Shown: positions 9,846 to 17,655 of the stretch, piece by piece | Position numbering within the stretch: the stretch's first letter is position 1 | Layout: every line of letters starts with the position of its first letter | From: Corynebacterium lemuris | GTDB taxonomy: Bacteria > Actinomycetota > Actinomycetes > Mycobacteriales > Mycobacteriaceae | NCBI RefSeq assembly: GCF_024919295.1 | Contig: NZ_JANWTC010000001.1 | Coordinates: forward strand, 558,001-622,000 | DNA: 64,000 nucleotides | Direction of reading: 5' to 3' | Program-made: the position numbers and the translations under genes | Notes under the pieces: generated by a model | What the model was told of the DNA's origin: nothing | The model's input: the letters and a program-made list of their open reading frames with translations, nothing else | Databases searched by the model: none

Positions 9846-11075
9846 CTAGAACTTGGAGAAGCGGTTGAGCAGCATCTCCTCGAGCTCACGCCACGCGGTG
9901 GAGTGGTCGGTGAAGGGGGTGGAGGGAACGTAGCCGGCGGTCCCTGTGGAGCCGAGCATGTAGGACAGGAAGTCCTGCATCCGCGGGTTGGCCAGGAGGT
10001 AGGAGTTGAGGGAGTCGTCGGCGGCCCAGTCCGCAGCGTCGGCGAACAGCTCGTAACCGCGGGACATCTGGTTGGTGTCGACGGCCTCCGGGCCCTTCTC
10101 GATGTCGGCGACCAGCCCCTGGTAGGAGTATTGGTTGTCCGGGTGGACGATGACGTCGAGTTCGCCGGCGTTGGCGTGGGTCATGACCTGCTCCCAGGTG
10201 GAGACCTTCGCCAGGTCGTGGGTGTCGTTCTCCACGAGCCAGCGGGACAGCTGCCGGGTGGTGGGGAAGGTGAAGATCTCACCGTAGCGGCCGAGGAAGA
10301 TCGGTTTGCCGTCGAGGTAGGTACGCAGGGTGTAGACGGACTTGCCCTGGAGGGTGATCTTCACCGGGTCGATGCCGGCCAGGCCCCAGATGGAGGAATC
10401 GTAGGGGTCGGCCTGCTCCTCGGCCTCCTTCGCGGCGAGTTCCGCCCTGGCACGGGCCTCAGCGGCGGAGATACGGGCGGCGTCGATCTCCGCCTGGGCC
10501 CCGGTGGTGGCCGCCTCGTCGACGTCGATGACGCGCACCTGGGCGTCGAGGGACTCCACGACCTGCCTCCAGTTCGCCAGCACGGTACGACCCACAGCGG
10601 TCCACTCGCCCATGCCGTGGTCGCCCGCGTAGTGCTCGGCGCCGCGGTGGACGTTACCCAGCACGGAGTGGGAGGCGAAGAAGAGAACGGCGTCATCAGC
10701 GGCGGTGACCTCGGCCAGCGAGCGGGTGACGCGGAAGATGCGGCTGAGCTCTGAGACGTTCTCGTAGGAGGGGCGGCCGGCGAGCAGCGCCGGGGCACCG
10801 ATGATGTCGTGGTTCTCCTTCTTCTCCGGCTCGATCTTGTCGGCGGGCAGGGCCTCGAAGGCGGACCACTTCGGGTGCGAACGTAGATCGTGCTTCTCAC
10901 CGGAGTTCAGGAAGGCCAGCATCCGGGCCGGGGAGGTGAACAGAAACAGCCCCTTGTCGTCACCGAGGAAGGCCTGCCATTCGGCACCGTGCTCCTTCCA
11001 GCTGGGGGCCCAGAGGGTGAAGTAATCACCCTCGGTGAGAGACAGTTTCACGGGGACGATCGCAGGGGAGCTCAT
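9846..11075 (-). CDS. Conserved actinobacterial protein of unknown function (409 aa)
   Basis: Begins MSSPAIVPVKLSLTEGDYF and ends LLNRFSKF; no signal peptide or membrane helix. It looks like a soluble mixed alpha/beta protein. Two segments resemble each other in wording (LSLTEGDYFTLWAPSW near the N-terminus and ITLQGKSVYTLRTYL near residue 250), suggesting a duplicated domain. A charged Ala/Glu-rich helix (about residues 215-245) separates the halves. I recall similar proteins only as corynebacterial conserved hypotheticals and assign no function. The frame stays open upstream, but the ATG at 11075 is the first start giving this protein; CCCCTGCG-type sequence offers no strong ribosome site. 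It ends 4 nt from the convergent deaminase-like gene. Confidence 0.75.
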   Translation of the reverse strand: MSSPAIVPVKLSLTEGDYFTLWAPSWKEHGAEWQAFLGDDKGLFLFTSPARMLAFLNSGEKHDLRSHPKWSAFEALPADKIEPEKKENHDIIGAPALLAGRPSYENVSELSRIFRVTRSLAEVTAADDAVLFFASHSVLGNVHRGAEHYAGDHGMGEWTAVGRTVLANWRQVVESLDAQVRVIDVDEAATTGAQAEIDAARISAAEARARAELAAKEAEEQADPYDSSIWGLAGIDPVKITLQGKSVYTLRTYLDGKPIFLGRYGEIFTFPTTRQLSRWLVENDTHDLAKVSTWEQVMTHANAGELDVIVHPDNQYSYQGLVADIEKGPEAVDTNQMSRGYELFADAADWAADDSLNSYLLANPRMQDFLSYMLGSTGTAGYVPSTPFTDHSTAWRELEEMLLNRFSKF

Positions 11076-11097
11076 GGGCGGGGATTCTACCGGAGTC

Positions 11098-11973
11098 CTA
11101 CCCGGTCGGCCGCCAGAAACCCTGGAAGGCCATCCCCATGTTGGTGGTCCGCAGCGGATTGGTCTGGACCGGGTCACCCGCCTCGACGATCTGGCCGTCA
11201 CCGGCGTACATCGCCACGTGCCCGTCCCACACCACCAGATCACCGGGGATGAGTTCCTCCGCCGACACCTGCGTGCCCACGGTCTGCTGTTCCGCCAGGC
11301 GCGGCAGCTCGACCCCGGCCTGACGCCAGGCCCACTGTGTGAGCCCGCTGCAGTCGAAACCGCCGTTGCCGGTGCCGCCCCAGACATAGGGGGTCCCGAC
11401 CTGGCTCAGCGCCGCGGCGACGGCCGCTTCCCCGGTGCTGCCGGAAGAAGAGGCGGGTTCGTGGGCAGGTTCCGGGGCCAGCGGTTCCGGCGGGACGGGG
11501 GAAGGCAGGGCGGCGGTGTGCGCGGTGCCTGCCACCCGGTCGAGGTCATCGGCCAGCGGATCCAGGACCTGTTCCAGATCCAGGACCCGGGCGGTGGCGG
11601 TGCGGGTGAAGATCGCCGCCAGGTTCTGCAGCTCCAGCAGGGCCCCGGCCTGGGCGCCCGGTACGGGGGATAGCAGCCGCGGAAGGACCTGGACCGCCTG
11701 CCCACCCAGTTCCCCGGCCAGGTGCAGCAGTTCGGTGCGGGTGGACTCCACATGACCGGCGGCTGTCTCATTGATGTCCGAGACCAGCCGGCGGTCGGCG
11801 CTGACCGCCCGGGCGGTCTCCACCAGGGTGGTGCCGCCCGGCGAGCCGGCGGCGATCATCTCACACAGCGGTAGTGCGGCCTGGAAATCCGGCAGCGCTG
11901 GAAGACGGAGGAGGGGCAGCGTCTCCGGCTGGAGGTCCGCAATGTGCTGCAGGGTGGCGACGATATCCCTCAC
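11098..11973 (-). CDS. NlpC/P60 peptidoglycan-hydrolase-like protein without signal peptide
   Basis: A 291-aa protein. Residues 1 to about 155 are predominantly helical, followed by a Pro/Ala/Glu linker. An NlpC/P60 cysteine-peptidase domain follows from about residue 180, with TPYVWGG, the nucleophile in GGFDCSGL (Cys208) and the general-base histidine in DGHVAMY (His252). These enzymes cut D-Glu/meso-DAP peptides in the cell wall. No Sec signal peptide or membrane anchor is visible, unlike the corynebacterial RipA-type hydrolases. Its ATG overlaps the stop of the upstream small helical gene by 4 bp (ATGA), so the two are translationally coupled. The pairing resembles type VII-secreted partner proteins, which is an inference. 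Confidence 0.8.
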   Translation of the reverse strand: MRDIVATLQHIADLQPETLPLLRLPALPDFQAALPLCEMIAAGSPGGTTLVETARAVSADRRLVSDINETAAGHVESTRTELLHLAGELGGQAVQVLPRLLSPVPGAQAGALLELQNLAAIFTRTATARVLDLEQVLDPLADDLDRVAGTAHTAALPSPVPPEPLAPEPAHEPASSSGSTGEAAVAAALSQVGTPYVWGGTGNGGFDCSGLTQWAWRQAGVELPRLAEQQTVGTQVSAEELIPGDLVVWDGHVAMYAGDGQIVEAGDPVQTNPLRTTNMGMAFQGFWRPTG

Positions 11974-12239
11974 CGCAGCCTCCCGAGATCGGCGGCCAGG
12001 GTCCGGTCAGCACCCTCGGTGGCATCGATGACACGGTGGGAACGTTCCGCCAGCACCCGTGCCCGGTCGTGGACACACCGGGTCTGGGTGTCCAGGTGGG
12101 CCACGGCATGGTGGAGGGAGGTGCTGAAACGGCCCTGCCCGGGGCGGGGCAGCGGAGTATCGGGGAGGTGGTCGGCGGCGTCGAGAAGCTCGGCGGTCAG
12201 CAGGCGGGCACGGTCAGGGTCCACGGAGAAGGTGTCCAT
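11970..12239 (-). CDS. Small helical protein coupled to the NlpC/P60 gene (EspC/DUF2580-like pattern)
   Basis: An 89-aa soluble protein with the layout of ESX-associated EspC-type proteins. It opens with a short beta-like stretch, [22 protein letters not shown], and continues as amphipathic helices ending [21 protein letters not shown]. There is no signal peptide. The ATG lies at 12239. The stop overlaps the start of the NlpC/P60 gene by 4 bp, a strong sign of a two-gene unit. The similarity to EspC-like proteins is by pattern only, and the gene could equally be an unrelated corynebacterial hypothetical. Confidence 0.6.
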   Translation of the reverse strand: MDTFSVDPDRARLLTAELLDAADHLPDTPLPRPGQGRFSTSLHHAVAHLDTQTRCVHDRARVLAERSHRVIDATEGADRTLAADLGRLR

Positions 12240-12288
12240 GCCTTATTGGACTGCCGGAACAGGCGGAAGGTTCCCGGGGAGCGGCGTC

Positions 12289-12294
12289 TAGCAT
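12289..12294 (+). promoter_or_regulatory. -10 box of a probable leaderless promoter for upp
   Basis: TAGCAT ends 7 nt before the upp ATG at 12302. The overlapping ATG at 12293 lies inside the -10 box and would be upstream of the transcript. Confidence 0.6.
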
Positions 12295-12301
12295 GGGGCG
12301 C

Positions 12302-12937
12302 ATGGAGATCACCATCATCAATCACCCGCTGGCCGCGTCACGGCTGACGATCATGCGCGATGCACGCAGCGACAACACCGCCTTCCGCGCCGCCCTCGCG
12401 GACCTGGGCGCCATGCTCGTCTACGAGGCCTCCCGCGAGCTGCCCGTCGAGCACTTCGACTGCCAGACTCCCGTCGCCGTCGCGGAGGGCACGCGCCTGG
12501 CCGATCCGCCGATCATCGTGCCGGTCATCCGCGCCGGGCTGGGGATGATCGACCCGGCCCTGTCGATGATCCCGGACGCGCAGGTCGGCTTCATCGGGCT
12601 GGCCCGCAACGAGGTCACCCACGAGCCGGTGCCCTACCTGGAGGCCCTGCCTGATGACCTGGCCGGCCGGACCGTCTTCGTCGTCGACCCGATGCTGGCC
12701 ACCGGAGGTTCGCTGCTGCACGCGGTCCGCCTGCTGGCGGCGCGCGGCGCCACGGACATCACGGCGATCTGCATGGTCTCCGCCCAGACCGGAGTGGATG
12801 CACTGGCGGAATCCGGGCTGCCCTGTCGTCTGGTCACCGCTGCGATCGATCCGGACCTCAACGAGGACGCCTACATCGTGCCTGGTCTCGGGGATGCCGG
12901 TGATCGCCTCTACGGCCCCAGGAACATCGACCTGTAG
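12302..12937 (+). CDS. upp: Uracil phosphoribosyltransferase
   Basis: A 211-aa salvage enzyme making UMP from uracil and PRPP. It starts [20 protein letters not shown], the usual UPRT opening. It contains the PRPP-binding loop [17 protein letters not shown] and ends with the uracil-binding C-terminus [15 protein letters not shown]. Length is standard. The start at 12302 is fixed by the leaderless promoter and by family alignment (homologues begin at this methionine). The XRE regulator gene follows after two palindromes. Confidence 0.95.
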   Translation: MEITIINHPLAASRLTIMRDARSDNTAFRAALADLGAMLVYEASRELPVEHFDCQTPVAVAEGTRLADPPIIVPVIRAGLGMIDPALSMIPDAQVGFIGLARNEVTHEPVPYLEALPDDLAGRTVFVVDPMLATGGSLLHAVRLLAARGATDITAICMVSAQTGVDALAESGLPCRLVTAAIDPDLNEDAYIVPGLGDAGDRLYGPRNIDL

Positions 12938-12958
12938 CACCTGGACCGTCCCCTGTCT

Positions 12959-12997
12959 GCCCACTGTAGTGGGCGGACTTCTCCCACTGCAGTGGGC
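12959..12997 (+). promoter_or_regulatory. Two tandem palindromic operators upstream of the XRE regulator
   Basis: Palindrome 1 (12959-12974) is GCCCACT-GT-AGTGGGC. Palindrome 2 (12983-12996) is the perfect CCCACTGCAGTGGG. Centres are 23 bp apart, about two helical turns, and the second lies 12 bp before the ATG at 13009. The layout fits a dimeric HTH protein repressing its own gene. Confidence 0.7.
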
Positions 12998-13008
12998 AAT
13001 TTGGGGGC

Positions 13009-13446
13009 ATGACGCGGGAAGAAGAGTGGGATCCATGGCCCAGTTACGGTCTGCGGCTCGGCAGGAACCTCCGTCAGCTGCGCCTCATCCGGGGGCTGAC
13101 ACAGGAGCAGCTGGCCACCCTCTCCGACATCTCGCGGAATTCAATATCCAACATCGAGCGGAACCTCAACAACACGGGAAAAGCCCCTGACCCGCAGCTG
13201 ACCACCATCTACCAGCTCGCCCGCGCCCTCGACGTGCCGCCGGCGGTGCTCCTGCCGGCCGGTGATGCCCCGGTGACCGACATCTGCTCGGCGGGGGATG
13301 TCGGCATCTCCATCCGCTGGCCGGCCGGCGGGCAGGACCTGCGGCGCTTCCGGCGTGCCTTCGCGCGGTACGGCGCCGGCCCCCGCTACGAGGACGGCCC
13401 GGAGCCGCCCCAGGCGGTCGGCGGGAGGACACCGATAGGGGAGTAG
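13009..13446 (+). CDS. XRE-family HTH transcriptional regulator
   Basis: A 145-aa protein with a Cro/CI-type helix-turn-helix at about residues 15-70 (LRQLRLIRGLTQEQLATLSDISRNSISNIERN...ARALDVPPAVLL). A short C-terminal part (about 75 residues, SAGDVGISIRWP...) matches no sensor domain I recognise. The target is probably its own promoter, given the tandem palindromes directly upstream. TTGGGGGC is the only ribosome-site-like sequence before the ATG. The stop codon TAG is also the first three bases of a TAGGCT -10 box for the next gene. Confidence 0.85.
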   Translation: MTREEEWDPWPSYGLRLGRNLRQLRLIRGLTQEQLATLSDISRNSISNIERNLNNTGKAPDPQLTTIYQLARALDVPPAVLLPAGDAPVTDICSAGDVGISIRWPAGGQDLRRFRRAFARYGAGPRYEDGPEPPQAVGGRTPIGE

Positions 13447-13449
13447 GCT
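13444..13449 (+). promoter_or_regulatory. -10 box for the M20 amidohydrolase gene, overlapping the upstream stop codon
   Basis: TAGGCT fits the -10 pattern. Transcription would begin about 13457, leaving a leader of about 40 nt with the ribosome site AAGGACAG before GTG 13496. Confidence 0.45.
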
Positions 13450-13495
13450 GGGTGGCGTTGATCCTTGTCTCAAGGTCTTCCGGAAAGGACAGTTC

Positions 13496-14692
13496 GTGAA
13501 GGGAATCGCCGCACGCATCGATGAGTGGCTCATCGCTCACCGGGAAGAGGTGGTGGGATGGCGCCGTCATCTGCACTCTCACCCGGAACTGTCCCACATG
13601 GAGTACGAGACGACGAATTTCCTCGCGGAGACGCTTGAGGCCCACGGACTCACCCCCCGGCGTTTCCCCGGCACCGGCCTCATGGTGGACATCGGTCCGG
13701 ATACCGGCGACCGGCTGGCCTTCCGCGGGGACATCGACGCACTGGCGCTGACTGAGCTGACCGACCTGCCCTATGCCTCGCAGGTGCCCGGCGTGGCGCA
13801 TGCCTGCGGCCACGACATCCACACGACCATCGTCCTGGGACTGGCGTGTGCGCTGGCGGACAACGCCGACGGGCTGCAGCACGGCATCCGGGTGATCTTC
13901 CAGCCGGCCGAGGAGGTCATGGAAGGCGGAGCCTCGGATGTCATCGCCTGGGGTGGCCTCGACGGCGTCGGCTCCATCTTCGGCCTCCACGTCGAACCGA
14001 AACTGCGGGTGGGCCGGATCGGTGTGCGCACCGGAGCGATCACCTCGGCCTCCGACGTGCTGCAGATCAAGGTCCATGGACCCGGCGGGCACTCCGCGCG
14101 TCCGCACCTGACCAATGACGTGGTCTTCGCCCTCAGCTCGCTGGTCACCCAGCTGCCGGCCCTGCTCTCACGCCGGGTGGACCCGCGGACTGCGACGGTC
14201 CTGGTCTTCGGTTCGGTCAACGCCGGCTACGCCCCGAACGCGATCCCGGAGTCCGGCCAGCTGACAGGCACGATCCGTACGGGTGACATCGCCACGTGGC
14301 GGACCCTGCGGGAACTGATGGAGGAACTCATCGCGCAGGTGCTCGCCCCGACGGGCTGCACCCACGAGCTGACCTACCAGCGCGGGGTGCCGCCGGTGAT
14401 CAACGATGACGTCGCCACGGCGATGCTTGCCGACGCCGCCCGCGCCATCGACCCCCAGGCCGTCGTGCAGGCCCCGCAGTCCAGTGGCGGTGAGGACTTC
14501 TCCATGTATCTCGAGCATGTGCCGGGTTCCATGGCCCGCCTGGGCTGCTGGTCGGGCAAGGGGCGGATGCAGGATCTGCACCAGGGTGACCTGAACGTGG
14601 ATGAACGTTCCATCGGCGTGGGGATCCGTCTGTTCGGCTCCATCGTGGAGCAGTACAGCAGGAGTGCAGGAGGCGGCGGCTTCCTGTCCTAA
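13496..14692 (+). CDS. M20-family amidohydrolase / N-acyl-amino-acid hydrolase
   Basis: A 398-aa metallopeptidase-like hydrolase of the M20D (IAA-amino acid/N-acyl-L-amino acid amidohydrolase) family. Expected signatures are RRHLHSHPELSHMEYET at the N-terminus, the metal site HACGHDIH (His102, His106), the Glu pair in QPAEEVMEGGA, a GPGGHSARP block in the dimerisation domain, and SSGGEDFSMYLE near the C-terminus. The GTG start at 13496 is supported by AAGGACAG at the right spacing. It likely releases amino acids from N-acyl substrates in the cytosol; the natural substrate is unknown. Confidence 0.85.
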   Translation: MKGIAARIDEWLIAHREEVVGWRRHLHSHPELSHMEYETTNFLAETLEAHGLTPRRFPGTGLMVDIGPDTGDRLAFRGDIDALALTELTDLPYASQVPGVAHACGHDIHTTIVLGLACALADNADGLQHGIRVIFQPAEEVMEGGASDVIAWGGLDGVGSIFGLHVEPKLRVGRIGVRTGAITSASDVLQIKVHGPGGHSARPHLTNDVVFALSSLVTQLPALLSRRVDPRTATVLVFGSVNAGYAPNAIPESGQLTGTIRTGDIATWRTLRELMEELIAQVLAPTGCTHELTYQRGVPPVINDDVATAMLADAARAIDPQAVVQAPQSSGGEDFSMYLEHVPGSMARLGCWSGKGRMQDLHQGDLNVDERSIGVGIRLFGSIVEQYSRSAGGGGFLS

Positions 14693-14696
14693 CGAC

Positions 14697-14702
14697 TAGA
14701 CT
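14697..14702 (+). promoter_or_regulatory. -10 box for lpdA
   Basis: TAGACT begins 5 bp after the M20 gene's stop. Initiation around 14709 gives a leader of about 34 nt carrying GGAGG before the TTG start. Confidence 0.45.
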
Positions 14703-14742
14703 CAGGTGGCACGTGGATTGTCAATGACGCCTGGAGGACATC

Positions 14743-16152
14743 TTGAGTAACCGTATCGTCATCATCGGCGGAGGCCCCGCCGGCTATGAGGCCGCACTTG
14801 CCGGAGCCAAGTACGGGGCGGATGTGACGATCATTGAGGACCGGGGCATCGGCGGCTCCTCCGTCCTCCTCGACTGTGTGCCGTCGAAGTCCTTCATCGC
14901 CGGCAGCGCGATCAAGACGGACCTGCGCCGGGCAGATGACATGGGACTCAACAGCCTGCTGGGCCGCGCCCGCATCCACCTGCCGGCGCTGAACAAGCGG
15001 GTGCAGATGCTCGCCCAGGAACAGTCGGATGACATCCTGGTCCAGTTGGAGCGCGCCGGGGTACGTTTCGTGCACGGTCGCGCCCGCTTCGCGGAGTCCC
15101 AGCTGGAGCAGGTCTTCCACCGGGTCACCGCCACCCTGGAGGACGGCACGGAGGAGGTCTTCGAATCTGAGCTGGTGCTCATCGCCACCGGTGCCACCCC
15201 ACGCATCCTGCCCGGCGCGCAGCCCGACGGTGAGCGCATTCTCACCTGGCAGCAGGTCTATGACCTGGAGGACACCCCGGAGCATCTCATCGTGGTCGGT
15301 TCCGGTGTCACCGGTGCGGAATTTGTCTCCGCCTTCGCGGAGCTGGGCGTGAAGGTGACCATGGTCGCCTCCCGCGACCGCATCCTGCCCCACGATGACG
15401 CCGATGCCGCGGACGTGCTCGAGCATGTCCTCTCGCAGCGCGGGGTCTCCCTGGAGAAGCACGCCCGCGTGGAGTCGGTGACCCGCACCGCGGACGGCGG
15501 GGTCTGTGTGAAGACGACCGACGGCCGCGAGATCTACGGTTCGCACGCCATCATGTCGATCGGCTCCATCCCCGCCACCGAGGGCCTGTCCCTGGAGAAC
15601 GTCGGTGTGGAGACCACCCCCTCCGGGCACATCAAGGTCGACCGGGTCTCGCGCACCAACGTCTCCGGCATCTACGCCGCCGGTGACTGCACCGACCTGT
15701 TCCCGCTGGCCTCCGTCGCGGCGATGCAGGGGCGCATGGCCATGTACCACGCTCTCGGCGAGGGCGTGACCCCGATCCGGCTGAAGACGGTGGCCACCGC
15801 CGTGTTCACCCGCCCGGAGATCGCCGCCGTAGGTGTCACCCACGCCCAGGTGGAGAACAAGGAGGTCTCGGCCCGCGCCGTGGTCCTGCCGCTGCAGTCC
15901 AATCCGCGGGCGAAGATGCGCTCGCTCAAGCACGGCTTCGTCAAGCTCTTCTGCCGCAGCAACTCCGGCCTGGTCATCGGCGGTGTCGTCGTCGCCCCGA
16001 CCGCCTCGGAGCTCATTCTTCCGATCGCCATCGCGGTGACCAACAACCTCACCGTCAAACAGCTCTCGGAGACCTTCGCGGTCTACCCCTCCCTGTCGGG
16101 TTCGATCACCGAGGCCGCCCGCCGCCTTGTGGCGCACGACGACCTGGAGTAG
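14743..16152 (+). CDS. lpdA: LpdA-type flavoprotein NAD(P)H:quinone reductase (lipoamide-dehydrogenase-like)
   Basis: A 469-aa FAD/NAD(P)-binding oxidoreductase of the disulfide-reductase fold, with the FAD-binding GGGPAGYEAAL at the N-terminus, NAD-binding VVGSGVTGAEF near residue 185, and the FAD motif GIYAAGDC near residue 305. The redox-active CxxxxC of true dihydrolipoamide dehydrogenases is incomplete: SSVLLDCVPSK keeps only the second cysteine. That matches mycobacterial LpdA (Rv3303c), which reduces quinones rather than lipoamide. The start is TTG at 14743, fixed by GGAGG at 14733-14737 (5-nt spacing). It converges with prpR, 6 bp away. Confidence 0.85.
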   Translation: MSNRIVIIGGGPAGYEAALAGAKYGADVTIIEDRGIGGSSVLLDCVPSKSFIAGSAIKTDLRRADDMGLNSLLGRARIHLPALNKRVQMLAQEQSDDILVQLERAGVRFVHGRARFAESQLEQVFHRVTATLEDGTEEVFESELVLIATGATPRILPGAQPDGERILTWQQVYDLEDTPEHLIVVGSGVTGAEFVSAFAELGVKVTMVASRDRILPHDDADAADVLEHVLSQRGVSLEKHARVESVTRTADGGVCVKTTDGREIYGSHAIMSIGSIPATEGLSLENVGVETTPSGHIKVDRVSRTNVSGIYAAGDCTDLFPLASVAAMQGRMAMYHALGEGVTPIRLKTVATAVFTRPEIAAVGVTHAQVENKEVSARAVVLPLQSNPRAKMRSLKHGFVKLFCRSNSGLVIGGVVVAPTASELILPIAIAVTNNLTVKQLSETFAVYPSLSGSITEAARRLVAHDDLE

Positions 16153-16158
16153 TCCGGC

Positions 16159-17481
16159 TCAGTAGGTGGTGTAGGAGAAGTCCAGGGTGGCGTCCAGGTC
16201 GACGACCACCCGGCGGCCCGCATGGGGGAAGGCCCGCTGGGGGCAGCGTTCCCGGGGACACGAGGTGCAGCCCGGCCCGATGGGGGTGGCCGAGGCGGGG
16301 GAGAGGTCCAGCCCCTGCGCGTAGACGAGGCGTTCGGCCTGGTCCAGGTCGCAGCCCAGGCCGACGGCGAACTCCTTCCGCGGCTGGCCGAAACCGTGGG
16401 CCTGGCCGCGGACGGTGCGTGCTATCCACAGGTAGTGGCGTCCGTCGGGCATGCCGGCGACCTGGCGGGTGACCCGCCCGGGTGTCTCGAAGGCCCGGTG
16501 GATGACCCACAGGGGGCAGGAGCCGCCGGCGCGGGAGAAGTGGAAGCCTGTGGCGGACTGGCGTTTGGAGATGTTGCCTGCCCGGTCCGTGCGCACGAAG
16601 AAGAAGGGCACCCCGCGGGTGCCGGGCCGGTTGAGGGTGGACAGGCGGTGGCAGGTCGTCTCGAAGCCGGTGCCGAAGTGGGCGGCGAGGCGGTCGATGT
16701 CGTAACGGAACTCCTCGGCGGTGGTGAGCATCGCCTGGTAGGGCATGACCACAGCCGCGGCGAAGTACTGGGCCAGGGCGAGTACCGCGATACCGCGGGC
16801 CTCCTCGGTGGGCAGTGGGGCGGCGAGTCCGGTGAGCAGGTCCGCGTGCCCGCTCAGGCCGTACTGCAGGGCGAGTTCGAAGCAGAGTTGTGCTTCGCTC
16901 AGGCCGGTGCGCAGGTGTAGTTCGCGGTTCTCGGGGTGGTAGATGCGGCGGGGGCCGGTGGTGATCTTGCGGAAGCGGACGACGACACCGAGGTCCCGGT
17001 CCAGGGCGGTGGACAGGCGGGTCAGCCGCAGCTGCGGATCACCGAGCCGGCCGGCCAGTTCCTCGCCGAGCACGTCGAGTTCGTGGATGTAGTTGTGGTG
17101 CTCGTAGAAGAAGTCGCGGACGAGGCGGTAGGGGGAGTCGTCGACAAGCAGCGGGGCGCGGTCGGCGAGCCCGAGGACCTCGGTGACGAACTCGGGGTAG
17201 CGGGCGGCGAGGTCGGCCAGCTGCTCGTCGGGGACGGTGGGGAAGGCCTCGCGGAGTTCACTGATGGTGCGGGCGTCGTGGTCGGGGGAGAAGAAGGCCG
17301 GGTCGATGTCGAAGTTGCGCGACAGGGCCATGAGCACGGTGACGGTCAGGGGCCGCTGGTCATTCTCCAGCTGGTTGAGGTAGCTGGTGGACAGGCTCAG
17401 CCGGCGGGCCATCTCCTGCTGGGTGAGGTTGCGGGTGCGCCGGAGGGTGCGGATGCGTGCCCCCGCGAAGTGCTTGCTCAT
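16159..17481 (-). CDS. prpR: PrpR-type regulator of propionate catabolism (ScfR/RamB family)
   Basis: A 440-aa activator divergent from prpDBC. The N-terminal XRE helix-turn-helix (about residues 8-62: LRRTRNLTQQEMARRLSLSTSYLNQLEN) is followed by a region with an IrrE/peptidase-like fold. The C-terminal short-chain-fatty-acyl regulator domain contains SCPLW, GLGC and CTSCPRERC. The family binds propionyl-CoA or related thioesters, and mycobacterial PrpR carries an Fe-S cluster on such cysteines. The gene starts 175 bp from prpD, which it probably activates. Its ATG at 17481 follows GGAGCAACG. The relative RamB is an alternative, but the prp context favours PrpR. Confidence 0.85.
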   Translation of the reverse strand: MSKHFAGARIRTLRRTRNLTQQEMARRLSLSTSYLNQLENDQRPLTVTVLMALSRNFDIDPAFFSPDHDARTISELREAFPTVPDEQLADLAARYPEFVTEVLGLADRAPLLVDDSPYRLVRDFFYEHHNYIHELDVLGEELAGRLGDPQLRLTRLSTALDRDLGVVVRFRKITTGPRRIYHPENRELHLRTGLSEAQLCFELALQYGLSGHADLLTGLAAPLPTEEARGIAVLALAQYFAAAVVMPYQAMLTTAEEFRYDIDRLAAHFGTGFETTCHRLSTLNRPGTRGVPFFFVRTDRAGNISKRQSATGFHFSRAGGSCPLWVIHRAFETPGRVTRQVAGMPDGRHYLWIARTVRGQAHGFGQPRKEFAVGLGCDLDQAERLVYAQGLDLSPASATPIGPGCTSCPRERCPQRAFPHAGRRVVVDLDATLDFSYTTY

Positions 17482-17519
17482 GAGTGTGCGTTGCTCCCGA
17501 AGATGGGGTTGACCTGCTC

Positions 17520-17540
17520 TTTCCGCAAGTTTTGCAGAAA
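17520..17540 (+). promoter_or_regulatory. Candidate PrpR operator (inverted repeat)
   Basis: TTTCCGCAA-GTT-TTGCAGAAA, 9-bp arms with one mismatch and a 3-bp spacer, lies between prpR and prpD. The TTTGCA core resembles sites of the RamB/PrpR family in C. glutamicum. Assignment is inferred from position and this resemblance. Confidence 0.5.
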
Positions 17541-17576
17541 ATAAGGGTTGATGCCGCTACTTTACACAGACTTTAC

Positions 17577-17592
17577 TGTGATCATCAACACA
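17577..17592 (+). promoter_or_regulatory. Candidate GlxR (cAMP receptor) site
   Basis: TGTGATCATCAACACA matches the GlxR/CRP consensus TGTGA-N6-TCACA at 9 of 10 defined positions. It overlaps the 3' half of a TACTGT -10-like box (17574-17579); a second TACTGT lies at 17603-17608. Confidence 0.4.
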
Positions 17593-17655
17593 AGATTCGC
17601 AGTACTGTGATGTCCAGCGCATCCAGCACCGAATCAAGGAGTAGATCCGACCGCC

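Noticed and set aside
12293-12301. Start of upp at ATG 12293 (and likewise ATG 8867 for the deaminase-like gene)
   Set aside because: These ATGs lie inside TAGCATG, where TAGCAT is the -10 box; the next in-frame ATG is at +1.
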